A DNA stretch of 35,550 nt. It comes from Actinomycetes bacterium (GTDB lineage: Bacteria > Actinomycetota > Actinomycetes > Actinomycetales > Actinomycetaceae). Position numbers and translations under genes: made by a program. The stretch spans positions 1 through 35,550 of the forward strand of contig JAEWHO010000075.1 of NCBI GenBank assembly GCA_023387755.1, in the 5' to 3' direction. Shown here in pieces: positions 24,285-32,968 of the stretch; the stretch's first letter is position 1, and each line of letters starts with the position of its first letter. The notes beneath the pieces were generated by a model. The model was not told where the DNA came from, searched no databases, and saw only the letters and a list, made by a program, of their open reading frames with translations.

Positions 24285-26564
24285 ATGCGAGTTCGAGCCT
24301 GCCTGGCCGCTTTCATCTTGGCGGTGAGCGGCGTCGTCACCCACGTCAATCCCGCCGCGGCTTCACCTACCCCTGCGCCAGCTCCGGTAAACCCCTCTGC
24401 GCCGGCGCCAGGACCGAGTGAGCCTACTTCCGCGCCGAGTACACCAGCCCCGAGTACACCAGCCCCGGGTGCGCCAGCTCCGGGTGCGCCAGCTCCGGAT
24501 GAGCCAACACCGGCCCCCAGTTCACCGGCCCCCAGTTCACCGGCCCCGACGGCGAGTACGCCCGCACCCGATGCGCCGACATTGGTGCCGACGCCACAAC
24601 CGAGCGAGTCTGAACCCACTGAACCCAATGACGCTCCCGCAGATGAGACCACAGAGGCGAGCCCGCAGGCGTTACAAGACGTTACTCCGCCAGCTCCTAC
24701 CCTGGTCGAAGGGGGATATCTCCTGCCCGCGACGGATGGTGTCACCTGGATTGCCGGTGGTGTTATTAAAGAACCCGGTAGGCATAGTTTCGCAAATAGT
24801 AAACAGAAGAACCGCCTCATCGTTTCTGCGTTCACTTCGGATAAAGACCGCTACCGCTTGGTAGGCACCACCTCGTGGGTGTTAGGCGAAGGTCGGCTCG
24901 GCCCCTCCCAACCCAAACGTTCCAACACCTTCACCTGGGAACCACGCCAACAAATTGGGCAAGGATGGACGGGGAAAGTATTCTCCGTCAATGATTTCGA
25001 TAAGAACGGCAGCGGTGACCTCATGCGGGTGGGGGATTACGGGCAGCTTATCTACTACCCGACATTTGGTGATGGCCGCTTTGCTTCCCCGATCTATTAC
25101 GGCTACGGCTGGGATCGGTTCCCGCTCCTTACCAGCGGTCATGACTTTGATGGCGACGGCAATATCGACATCCTGGGAGCCGATAGAACCGGGCAACTAT
25201 TCCTCTACCGTGGCAATGGTGCAGGAGGTTTTAAGGGCGCCCGGGTTGCCTACGGGTATGGCTGGGAGGCCTTTGCTCGCATTTCTTTAACTCCCGCCCA
25301 GGGGGCCCTTGGGCCTCGACTTGTCGCCATAGATAAGGCCGGGCAGATGTTCGTCTACGAGGGCGACGGTCGAGGAGGCTTCAAGGGCGGTAGAACGCCA
25401 CTCGGGTTCGGCTGGAACCTCGTCACCAATATGCACAGTGGAATTGACTGGAACCACGATGGTTACGCCGATCTTATTGCTACGGATACGGCTGGGCGGC
25501 TGCGACTTTATCCAGGCAACTCCACCGGGCTGTGGGCCGGCTACATCCAGATTGGGCAGGGCTGGACCTCGCAATTATCCATCCATATGCAGGCGGCCCC
25601 GAACGAGAATTTCCTGTGGTCGGTTGACCGTAACTACCGTCTGTGGCGTTACGTCAATCACCAGACAGGCCACGTACCCTCTAACGTGGATAAGCAGACG
25701 GGCTATGTGCGTTCCGGATACCGGCTGAAGCCAGATGGTGAGTTCCCCTCGGCAAAGGATCAACGGGTCGCTCCGGCATGGCCTCTCGATGCGAATCGGG
25801 TACCGATCGTCAAGGTTCCAGGGCTTGCGAATGGAAAGCGTATTTACCATCCGGTCGCCTATGCCCATTACACGCTTAATTCCGTGGAGAACGCTGTATT
25901 TGTTAGCGATCCGGCGGTTAAGCAGGAGGAACTACTGCGGGCTCGAGCCGGCGCTAAGGCGTTGGTGAATGGTGCCACTATCGTCGGCGACGAAATGTGG
26001 TTCCCCTACGGCTTCCCCTATTTCAACTGGGGTGCCGATAGCGTTTTGCGGCCGCCGTGGTACTCGGGAATGAGTCAAGGCTTGGCGCTCGCCGGATTCA
26101 TCCGGCTTGCCGAGCAGACGGGCGAGATTCAGTGGCGTCAATATGCGGATATGATCCTGGCCAGCTTCTACACCCCGCGGCCTTCTAATCCCTGGTTCTC
26201 ACTGGTAGACGGGAACGGATATCTGTGGCTGGATGAGTATCCGGGAACGGCGATCCCGTCGAAGGTTATCAACGGGCAGATGTTTAGCATGGAGGGGATC
26301 CAGTACTACTACCTCATTACCAAAGCTGAAGCGATGCAGCCCTTATTCGACGGCGCTGCCACTGCACTTGTGGCAGGATTCCGTGACTACCGGGTGCCTG
26401 GGCAAGCCTCCGCCTACTGTGCCTCGATCCAGTGTTGGACGGATCGGAGTCAACCGGTTGGCTATCACCGAATTGTGATTAACCAACTCAGGGACCTTGG
26501 CGGTGCTACTGGCCATCCGGTCTTCACCAATATGGCTAACACCCTGCGGCGGGACAGGCCCTAG
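24285..26564 (+). CDS. Secreted VCBS-repeat protein with D-glucuronyl C5-epimerase domain
   Basis: Exported protein of 759 aa. A signal peptide (MRVRACLAAFILAVSGVV, cleavage near AAAS) is followed by a ~110-residue Pro/Ala/Ser/Thr linker built from five-residue repeats. From ~225 to ~430 come FG-GAP/VCBS-type repeats of roughly 50-70 residues with calcium-like loops (DFDKNGSGD, DFDGDGNID, DWNHDGYAD) and recurring GxGW. Residues ~518-759 match the C-terminal domain of D-glucuronyl C5-epimerases: PWYSGMSQGLALAGFIRLAE, LWLDEYPG and VINGQMFSMEGIQYYYLI. Such enzymes invert C5 of uronic acids within a polymer. The start is ATG 24285, where the signal peptide begins; an in-frame ATG at 24228 would put 19 extra polar residues in front. 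It probably acts on the uronic-acid glycan made by its neighbours (inference). Confidence 0.82.
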   Translation: MRVRACLAAFILAVSGVVTHVNPAAASPTPAPAPVNPSAPAPGPSEPTSAPSTPAPSTPAPGAPAPGAPAPDEPTPAPSSPAPSSPAPTASTPAPDAPTLVPTPQPSESEPTEPNDAPADETTEASPQALQDVTPPAPTLVEGGYLLPATDGVTWIAGGVIKEPGRHSFANSKQKNRLIVSAFTSDKDRYRLVGTTSWVLGEGRLGPSQPKRSNTFTWEPRQQIGQGWTGKVFSVNDFDKNGSGDLMRVGDYGQLIYYPTFGDGRFASPIYYGYGWDRFPLLTSGHDFDGDGNIDILGADRTGQLFLYRGNGAGGFKGARVAYGYGWEAFARISLTPAQGALGPRLVAIDKAGQMFVYEGDGRGGFKGGRTPLGFGWNLVTNMHSGIDWNHDGYADLIATDTAGRLRLYPGNSTGLWAGYIQIGQGWTSQLSIHMQAAPNENFLWSVDRNYRLWRYVNHQTGHVPSNVDKQTGYVRSGYRLKPDGEFPSAKDQRVAPAWPLDANRVPIVKVPGLANGKRIYHPVAYAHYTLNSVENAVFVSDPAVKQEELLRARAGAKALVNGATIVGDEMWFPYGFPYFNWGADSVLRPPWYSGMSQGLALAGFIRLAEQTGEIQWRQYADMILASFYTPRPSNPWFSLVDGNGYLWLDEYPGTAIPSKVINGQMFSMEGIQYYYLITKAEAMQPLFDGAATALVAGFRDYRVPGQASAYCASIQCWTDRSQPVGYHRIVINQLRDLGGATGHPVFTNMANTLRRDRP
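24437..24541. repeat. 15-bp periodic repeat encoding a Pro-rich linker
   Basis: Seven consecutive 15-nt units, including three identical or near-identical pairs (24437-24466, 24467-24496, 24512-24541). They encode STPAP, GAPAP and similar pentapeptides. Copy-number change would lengthen or shorten the linker in frame. Confidence 0.85.
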
Positions 26565-26590
26565 ATAATCGCCTCCTGAGGTGGGCTTCA

Positions 26591-26622
26591 CCAGAGGTAG
26601 CCGCTATTGCTTCTACCTCTGG
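26591..26622. terminator. Bidirectional terminator between convergent genes
   Basis: A perfect 10-bp stem (CCAGAGGTAG at 26591-26600 with CTACCTCTGG at 26613-26622) and a 12-nt loop. Its right arm contains the stop codon of the asparagine-synthase-like gene, and it lies 26 nt after the C5-epimerase gene stop. Confidence 0.7.
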
Positions 26623-28274
26623 GCGCGGCTCCACCGGCCCTGTATGAAGGCCCGCGCCCACAGCCCCATCATTGCCTGGCCTCGGCTGAGATTCCAGGCG
26701 GCGTGGGCGCGGGAACGGTCGGTAATAAAGGCGTCCAGCCCGGTGGAGTCGGTGAGGTTTGCGCGCACCGTGTAGGCTCGTTCTGCCACCGGCAACAGAT
26801 GGGTAGCCTCCAGTATCTGCTTCACCCGGGAGCGCTGCCCTTCGCTCATGACGATTCCCTGATACAAGGGAATGTTGTCGGCGCGGGATCCCATATCGCG
26901 CTGCAGTCGCTCAGCAATATAATCCGCATACCACTGCCGAGTAAGACTACACCGCGGCCCGGCCTGCTGAACTGCGGTGAATACGCGCTCGCTGAGCATG
27001 GGCATCTGCCAACCGAGGCCATAGAACTCGTAGGCGCGTACCGAATTGTTGATGTATTTGGCTTGCCGTTCACGCACGTTATACGCCTCGATTGCACTCT
27101 GTGCCATACGGGCTGAGCCATCACAGGGGGAGAGGAAACTACGCATATGCGCGAGGTAGCGAGGGTTGCTCTCGGGCCGGTCAGCTTTCCCCTGTAGACA
27201 GTAGTGGTGGTGGGCAATTGCGCGGGCAATCGCGCCCGTGGAAATGGGGCCGGAGGAATCCAGTACCTCCGGATTATGCATATTCCCCACCCACGTATGG
27301 CCGGGGAAAAGAACATCGCCCGGGCGGATAATCTCCTCGGCCAACAGGTGTTCTAGCGCGAACCAGTCCTGGATATGCGGCAGGCTTACGCCGGCGTGGC
27401 AGTAGGTCAGAAAATCAGCGCGGTCGGGCTCGTGGAAGCGGGCCTGCACCTGGTGGCGCGGATAGGGCACCATATGCCAGTCGAATCCTGCGGCCTCGGC
27501 TATTTGGCGGGAAATCACCGATTCCCGCGAGCCGGGGGTGCCGTAGGTGAAGGTGACGGGTTCGACGCCGAGCCGATAGAGACTGCTTATGAGGAGTCGG
27601 GAGTCCAGGCCTCCCGAGAGTGGGACGACGACGCGATGACTACCCACCTGCTCTAAGGAGCGCTCCAATGAGGCGGAATAGGCGGTGTCAAAAAGCTCCT
27701 GATATTCTCGCGGATCGTCGATACGGTCTGATGAATACTCCAGCCGGCCCCAGTCGTCGATCGTGACGCCGGTGGGCAGCTCCACAACACCCGGGCAGCC
27801 GTCCCCGCTAGTGGCAGGAGCTGGAGATGGGGATAGGGCGATGTGGGTGGTGGTTCCCTGCAAGGTTTGGTAAACGTCGTCATAGAGGGTGCATGCGCCG
27901 GGCACAAATCCCATCGCCATGAATTCCCGCTCACTCACATGGTCCCGGCGTAATGGGTGCGGCCAGGCAGATAGATCATCACCGATGCAGATATCCTTCC
28001 GCCGGCTAAACAGGACCGGGCACGAGCGGATGAGGTCCTGGATAATGACAACTTCACTGCGTGGGTAGCCCGCGGGAGTGTTACTGCCATACTCCACCAC
28101 CACCGCGCCGCCGTCGTCGCATACGGTAGCGATCAGGTCAGCAAGGGGCGGCACCGGGGCACCATTATCAGCGTGGAGTTGGGTAGCCACGGTGCCACGT
28201 GCCCACACGGTAGCGTCCCGGTAGGGCAGGCAGCGCCAGGATGGGGTAAAGCAGTAATGAATTGGAGTACTCAC
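26613..28274 (-). CDS. Asparagine-synthase-like amidotransferase lacking the glutaminase Cys
   Basis: Protein of 553 aa with an asparagine-synthetase-type ATP-pyrophosphatase domain. The PP-loop is LSGGLDSR at ~219-226 (Arg replaces the more usual second Ser), followed by PVTFTYGTPGSRES. The N-terminal ~180 residues occupy the place of a class II glutaminase, but the protein begins MSTPIHYCF with no Cys at position 2, so that domain is probably inactive as a glutaminase. Related proteins in polysaccharide clusters (for example WbpS-type) amidate uronic acids or build other modified sugars. Uronamide formation here is inference from context. The GTG 28274 start has TAGGCT exactly 7 nt upstream. 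A free-ammonia or partner-supplied nitrogen source would be required. Confidence 0.8.
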   Translation of the reverse strand: MSTPIHYCFTPSWRCLPYRDATVWARGTVATQLHADNGAPVPPLADLIATVCDDGGAVVVEYGSNTPAGYPRSEVVIIQDLIRSCPVLFSRRKDICIGDDLSAWPHPLRRDHVSEREFMAMGFVPGACTLYDDVYQTLQGTTTHIALSPSPAPATSGDGCPGVVELPTGVTIDDWGRLEYSSDRIDDPREYQELFDTAYSASLERSLEQVGSHRVVVPLSGGLDSRLLISSLYRLGVEPVTFTYGTPGSRESVISRQIAEAAGFDWHMVPYPRHQVQARFHEPDRADFLTYCHAGVSLPHIQDWFALEHLLAEEIIRPGDVLFPGHTWVGNMHNPEVLDSSGPISTGAIARAIAHHHYCLQGKADRPESNPRYLAHMRSFLSPCDGSARMAQSAIEAYNVRERQAKYINNSVRAYEFYGLGWQMPMLSERVFTAVQQAGPRCSLTRQWYADYIAERLQRDMGSRADNIPLYQGIVMSEGQRSRVKQILEATHLLPVAERAYTVRANLTDSTGLDAFITDRSRAHAAWNLSRGQAMMGLWARAFIQGRWSRAQR

Positions 28275-28281
28275 ATGGATG

Positions 28282-28287
28282 AGCCTA
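28282..28287 (-). promoter_or_regulatory. Candidate leaderless promoter -10 of the asparagine-synthase-like gene
   Basis: TAGGCT on the minus strand, 7 nt before GTG 28274, in the 117-nt divergent gap before the glycosyltransferase gene. No clear -35, and no promoter for the plus-strand gene was recognised. Confidence 0.55.
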
Positions 28288-28391
28288 ATGGGTTCGCGCT
28301 GGGATGGCCTCTATGGCTGCCTGGTGGGGAGTTTTTCGCAATCAGCATTCCGCGTTACAGTGGGCATAGACAACGCTGATTGAGAGACCTT

Positions 28392-29588
28392 ATGGCTACG
28401 ATGATCTACCATGCGCCGTATGCGCTACAGCCCGAGCGGGCTACAGCCTCGGCGATTCGCCCGATACGCATGTTGGAAGCGTTCCGGGAACTGGGCTATG
28501 AGGTCTTAGATATTACCGGCGACGCTGCCACTCGCGAACGGCGCATTCGCGCCCTGCACGCCCGCCTTGAGCGCGGTCAGCGTATCGACTTTCTCTACTC
28601 CGAAAGCGCCACTATCCCGCCGTTTATGACGGAGTCTCATCACATTCCCACTCATCCCTTCCTAGATCTGGGGCTGCTACGCACCTGCTCCCGCCGCGGG
28701 ATTCCGGCGGGCGTGTTTTACCGTGATCTGTACTGGAAATTCCCCGAATACCGGGAGCGGGTTGGGCAGCCCCTGGCAACCGCGATGACGGCGGCATATC
28801 GGATTGAGTTAGCCGCGTATAACCGCTGGTGCGATACTGTGTTCCTGCCTTCAGAGCGCGTTTATCCCTACCTGAGCGAGTTATCTCGCGTCCGATTAGC
28901 CCCACTACCGCCCGGCAATTCCCTGCCGCCCGTTGGGGAAGCCAAGGTTCAGGAAGGGCCTTTGCAGATCCTGTATGTGGGCGGCGTCGGATCCCACTAT
29001 CGCTTCCATAATCTCGTGGCGGCCGTCAGTCAAACCCCCGGCGTTATTTTGACGATCTGTACCCCGCAGGAACTGTGGGAGGCCCACGCCGGTGAATATC
29101 CGCAGGCGCAATCCCCCCAGGTGCGGGTAGTCCACGCGCGGGGAGAGGCTCTGATCGATCTGTACCGGGATGCAGATATATGTTCACTGGCGGTGGAATC
29201 CGATGAGTATTGGGATTTCGCTGCCCCCTTCAAGCTCTATGAATATATGGGATATGGAAAACCCGTCCTCAGTACGGCGGGCACGCTCAATGGGGAGATT
29301 GTTGCTGCCGAAAAGATTGGTTGGGTGACCGATAATTCCGTCGCTCACATATCTTCACTGCTTGCCCACCTGCGCGATAATCGGCACGATGTGACGGCAG
29401 TGGCCCAGCGCTGCCGGCAGGTACGCTTGCACCATAGTTGGCGGGCTCGGGCCAGTTTTGTGGCCGAACATCTGACTGATAGTGCGGCCCCGCATACATC
29501 GGCGTCGTCGCGGTCTCAATCCCCGCTCACTGCGCCGCATTCAGCCGAGACGTGTGCAGGTGAGGCCGGAAAGCAGGGGCAGCAATGA
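28392..29588 (+). CDS. Glycosyltransferase, GT4-like
   Basis: Probable GT-B glycosyltransferase of 398 aa. The C-terminal Rossmann half is recognisable: LQILYVGGVGSHYRFHNLV, a DADICSLAV strand, and the nucleotide-sugar segment APFKLYEYMGYGKPVLS. The N-terminal half (YHAPYALQPERATASAIRPIRMLEAF) fits the acceptor domain of such enzymes. A ~35-residue Ser/Pro-rich tail follows. ATG 28392 was chosen over an in-frame TTG at 28380; only a weak GAGAG precedes it. The stop overlaps the next glycosyltransferase (ATGA), so they are co-translated. Donor and linkage cannot be told. Confidence 0.82.
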   Translation: MATMIYHAPYALQPERATASAIRPIRMLEAFRELGYEVLDITGDAATRERRIRALHARLERGQRIDFLYSESATIPPFMTESHHIPTHPFLDLGLLRTCSRRGIPAGVFYRDLYWKFPEYRERVGQPLATAMTAAYRIELAAYNRWCDTVFLPSERVYPYLSELSRVRLAPLPPGNSLPPVGEAKVQEGPLQILYVGGVGSHYRFHNLVAAVSQTPGVILTICTPQELWEAHAGEYPQAQSPQVRVVHARGEALIDLYRDADICSLAVESDEYWDFAAPFKLYEYMGYGKPVLSTAGTLNGEIVAAEKIGWVTDNSVAHISSLLAHLRDNRHDVTAVAQRCRQVRLHHSWRARASFVAEHLTDSAAPHTSASSRSQSPLTAPHSAETCAGEAGKQGQQ

Positions 29589-30736
29589 TGCACGTTCTGT
29601 GGACGCCTTCCTGGTGGCCGAGTCCAGCCGCGCCCCTGGATGGGAGTTTCTTCGCGGAGCAAGTCGGCATGCTCCGCAACGCGGGCATCGAAACCGGCGT
29701 TATCTGCGTACGGGGCGGCAAACCACAGGATTTCTTCTCGGTGAATGTGGGGGCGGGACGCGAGAAAATGGCGTCTTCGGCGCTAGTGCCCCTCGGTATT
29801 GTGCCCGGCGACGCTGCCCTCATCGGGCGGGTTTCCCGCCGTCTGGGACGAGCCTACGCAGCTGAATTTGGGATCCCTGACGTCATCCATGCCCATTCGG
29901 TCTTCCCAGGTATCATCGCCGCCCGGGCCTTGGCCGAACAATGGGGGATCCCTTACGGCATTACCGAGCATCGTCCCTCGAGTCTACTGCGCAATCCACA
30001 GAGTTTCCGGTACGGAATTATTCGCGCCGCCGTGGCGCAGGCTGCCTTCCGGAACTCAGTGTCTGCCGATATGGCCACCAAGTTGACCCGCTACTACGGG
30101 GCTGCATTCGACATACTGACCCTGCCAATTGCAGCCCCATTTTTTGAGCGCCCCCTGCGCGAACACCGCGGCAGCGGATTCACCTTTATTCACGTTAGTA
30201 ATCTTGACGACAATAAGCGTCTGCCGCTCACATTGGCGGCATTTGAACCGGTCCACCGCGAATTCCCCGATGCGCGTTTCCTCGTCGTCGGCGGGCAGGG
30301 AGCCGAACTGCAAGCCGCGCGCGAGTACGCGGCATCCCTACCGTGCCGGGACGCCATTGAGATATACGGGGCGGTTTTGCGCAGCGATTTGCCCGGGCTT
30401 ATGGAGACGGCAGATTGCCTCGTGCTCGCCTCTGCGCGGGAAGCGGGGGGCGTCGTCTTGGGAGAGGCACAGTCACTGGGAATCCCCTGTATCGTTACCG
30501 CAACCGCTGCGGGGCGTTTTATGGTCACGGATGAGACCGGCAGTGTGGTGCCAATCGATGATAAATCTGCCCTCACCCGAGCGATGCGTGCGATGGTAGA
30601 GACTGGGCCACGAAATCGCGCCGCCATTCGCGAGGTGGCGCGTGCCCGTTTTAGCCAAGAGACCTTTGTTAACACACTTCTCCCTATCTACTCGGCGGCC
30701 ATTGAGGCAGTCGGGCATGCGGATAGGGAGGGTTAA
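29585..30736 (+). CDS. GT4 family glycosyltransferase
   Basis: Retaining GT-B glycosyltransferase of 383 aa. The N-terminus (HVLWTPSWWPSPAAPLDGSFFAEQ) and the HAHSVFPG and GITEHRPSSLL segments are typical of GT4 enzymes. The C-terminal domain has FTFIHVSNLDDNKRLPLTLAAF, RFLVVGGQGAEL, and the E-x7-E motif in REAGGVVLGEAQSLGIPCI. It has no membrane segments and would act at the inner membrane face on a lipid-linked acceptor. It starts within the previous gene's stop (ATGA). An AAGGA sequence right at its own stop may serve the small ORF that follows. Confidence 0.9.
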   Translation: MMHVLWTPSWWPSPAAPLDGSFFAEQVGMLRNAGIETGVICVRGGKPQDFFSVNVGAGREKMASSALVPLGIVPGDAALIGRVSRRLGRAYAAEFGIPDVIHAHSVFPGIIAARALAEQWGIPYGITEHRPSSLLRNPQSFRYGIIRAAVAQAAFRNSVSADMATKLTRYYGAAFDILTLPIAAPFFERPLREHRGSGFTFIHVSNLDDNKRLPLTLAAFEPVHREFPDARFLVVGGQGAELQAAREYAASLPCRDAIEIYGAVLRSDLPGLMETADCLVLASAREAGGVVLGEAQSLGIPCIVTATAAGRFMVTDETGSVVPIDDKSALTRAMRAMVETGPRNRAAIREVARARFSQETFVNTLLPIYSAAIEAVGHADREG

Positions 30737-30743
30737 AAGGAAT

Positions 30744-30887
30744 ATGCCAGCTCTTCAGTCATGGGCTGACGGGACGACAATTGCACAATCCGAACGGTGG
30801 CGTCAGCGCGTGAGAGCTGAGAATGTAAGGTGGAAAACTGTAGTGCGTGGTGGTGTAGCGATGGTTAGGTGGTTGACGTCGTGCTGA
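30744..30887 (+). CDS. Small basic Trp-rich ORF coupled to the DUF6541 gene
   Basis: A possible 47-residue ORF, rich in Arg and Trp (MPALQSWADG ... VRWLTSC), with no recognised domain. It begins at ATG 30744 behind AAAAGGAAT, which overlaps the stop of the upstream glycosyltransferase. Its TGA (30885-30887) overlaps the ATG at 30887 as TGATG. This geometry is what a translated coupling ORF would have. It may be a real small protein, a translational leader, or chance open frame. Within it, GCTGACG (30765-30771) can pair with CGTCAGC (30801-30807). Confidence 0.35.
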   Translation: MPALQSWADGTTIAQSERWRQRVRAENVRWKTVVRGGVAMVRWLTSC

Positions 30888-32968
30888 TGTCCTGGCTCCC
30901 ATTACTTCCCACCGCGGGCATCCTCGTGGCGATCGTGTACCTGCCGGGGCTTGCTCTCGTCCTGGCGGCATATCCGCGGTGTCGCCCTATCCTTGCTCTG
31001 GCCCAGGCGCCTGCCTGGACGACCACGTTAATTTTTGCGTTTAGTATCGTCCAACCTGTACTCAACATCACCTGGAATGGGTGGGTACTCGTTGGGCTTA
31101 CCCTCCTGGTCGCGGCCGTAACGGCGCTCATTCGTTGGGGATATCGCCGAAACCGCAAGGGGGCAGATCCGGTCTCTGCCTCCCAGATCATCAGTCTCTG
31201 GCGGCAGGACGGGAAATACCTTCTGCTCACCGCGGTTCTATGGGTGATAGCAGTCGCCCCCCTAATGTGGTTTGGAAATGCTGCCAATCCGGTGCAAGGC
31301 GGCGACTCCAGCTACCACTACAACCAGGTGTGGCTGATGAAGCAACACGGAGATATCTTCCCGCTTACTTCCAATGCCACCATGGGGGGCCTCGATCCGA
31401 CTCCTTGGTACTACCCGAATGTATGGCACGCTTTGATTACGGCTACGCCGGGAGACGCCACCAGCGTCTTAGCAGCGACCAATGCAATGCTGCTGGTACC
31501 GCCACTGATCTTCCTGATTTCAGTGGGAGCATTGACGGCTGTCTGCGGTCGCTCATTCGCCTATTATCCCTGGGGTGTAGGAGCCGCTTTCTTAACTCCA
31601 GTGGCCTTGCTGCGGCTCGAATTAATCACCACCCTCTGGCCTTTCGTATTCGCTTTTAGCGCCCTCGGCGGTGTGCTGGCAGTGGCACTGGCACAGCTGC
31701 GGAAGCTGACCCCGGACGAGCACTCCGTCGACGGACCCGGCGCAGGGGTGACCGACTCGAATCCGTCAGCACCCACCTTGTCCGGCACCGCGCGGGCGCT
31801 TAGCAGAGTAGCGCTCATCGGCATTCCTCTTATCGGGCTTATGGGAGTGCACCCGTCTGTGTTACTACCGGTGGCTTCTAGTGTGTGTGGGATCGCCGTC
31901 GTCGGCTGCGTTCTTAGTGCGGTTCAGCATCTGCGGGGTGACCGGAGGCGGGAGGCTGTACGCGTATTTTCGGTGGCTGCCGCACTGGTAGTGGCCGCGT
32001 GTATTTTCGTCGCCGGGCCGGGCCCCCAACAGGGGTATTTCTCTCGGATTCCCAAGCTTACTTGGGATTCGCTCGTGGTAAAGCTCTTCTGGGCCACCTC
32101 CCTGTACCTGCCCCACGGCGGGCTGCTACCCATTCTCTTCTTTGCCACACTTTGCTTAGCCGTTATTGCTGTGACCGTCTGGGCAGCAAAGTGCGGGTAT
32201 TGGCCGTTGGCAGTTGCTTTTGCTGTGCAGTGGCTCATTATTATGGCGAATTACGTCCCGCTGCCTATTGTTAGCAGGGTGACGGCGCTGTATTACTCGG
32301 TGCCAAGCCGCGCTGGTATGGCCGCCGCAATATTCTTGGTTCCCCTATTCGGATTGGCACTGGGGCGGTTGTGGCAACACTATGCCCCTCGAGCCTGCCG
32401 CCTATTCTCCGAGCGGTCACGGTCGTTCAACTGGCGGTCTTCGACCAGGATTCGGCGAGCTGGATTACGCCCGGCAGTCGTGGTGTTATGTGCGGCCGCT
32501 GCGTGGGGGACTCAGATGTTCGGCATCGAGCAGAATGCCTACGCCACCTTCAGCCCCCATCCCGATGATGCACGATACCTGGCGGACGCCGATGAACTCG
32601 GGCTGATACGGCGCATGGCAGAACATATTGAGCCGGGCCAAGAAGTGATCGGCGATCCGGCGGCAGGGGCAGCGCTCCTGCCAGCAGTAGTGAATGTTCC
32701 CGTCGTCTGGCCCTACCCAAACATGCCGGAGGACCCGGATGATTCCTATCTGATCAAGCATTTTGGTCGCTTAGATGCAAAGGTATGCGCCATTGTTCGG
32801 CGGCATAATCTCCACTATTTCTACGGGGATAAACCTCGCTGGTACAACAGCCAGTGGACAGCGGCCATGCGCCCAGGCCTGTACTTCTTTGCGCCCCAGC
32901 GAGGTTTAACCCTTATTGATCACGGTGGGAGTGCAGCGCTTTACCGCATCGACGCTTGCTGGAAGTGA
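30887..32968 (+). CDS. DUF6541-like polytopic membrane protein, putative GT-C type
   Basis: Integral membrane protein of about 693 aa with roughly a dozen hydrophobic segments, starting MSWLPLLPTAGILVAIVYL. After the second group of helices it has the family hallmark GGDSSYHYNQVWLMKQHGDIFPL and WYYPNVWHA, an acidic loop pattern suggestive of a GT-C glycosyltransferase or polymerase. The last ~150 residues are soluble and extracytoplasmic (NAYATFSPHPDDARYL, GDPAAGAALLPAV). The start was set at ATG 30887 for the TGATG overlap with the small ORF; GTG 30881 (with AGGTGG upstream) and GTG 30869 are alternatives. No other Wzy-like polymerase is in the window, so this could fill that role (inference). 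Its last 28 nt overlap the convergent epimerase gene. Confidence 0.8.
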   Translation: MSWLPLLPTAGILVAIVYLPGLALVLAAYPRCRPILALAQAPAWTTTLIFAFSIVQPVLNITWNGWVLVGLTLLVAAVTALIRWGYRRNRKGADPVSASQIISLWRQDGKYLLLTAVLWVIAVAPLMWFGNAANPVQGGDSSYHYNQVWLMKQHGDIFPLTSNATMGGLDPTPWYYPNVWHALITATPGDATSVLAATNAMLLVPPLIFLISVGALTAVCGRSFAYYPWGVGAAFLTPVALLRLELITTLWPFVFAFSALGGVLAVALAQLRKLTPDEHSVDGPGAGVTDSNPSAPTLSGTARALSRVALIGIPLIGLMGVHPSVLLPVASSVCGIAVVGCVLSAVQHLRGDRRREAVRVFSVAAALVVAACIFVAGPGPQQGYFSRIPKLTWDSLVVKLFWATSLYLPHGGLLPILFFATLCLAVIAVTVWAAKCGYWPLAVAFAVQWLIIMANYVPLPIVSRVTALYYSVPSRAGMAAAIFLVPLFGLALGRLWQHYAPRACRLFSERSRSFNWRSSTRIRRAGLRPAVVVLCAAAAWGTQMFGIEQNAYATFSPHPDDARYLADADELGLIRRMAEHIEPGQEVIGDPAAGAALLPAVVNVPVVWPYPNMPEDPDDSYLIKHFGRLDAKVCAIVRRHNLHYFYGDKPRWYNSQWTAAMRPGLYFFAPQRGLTLIDHGGSAALYRIDACWK

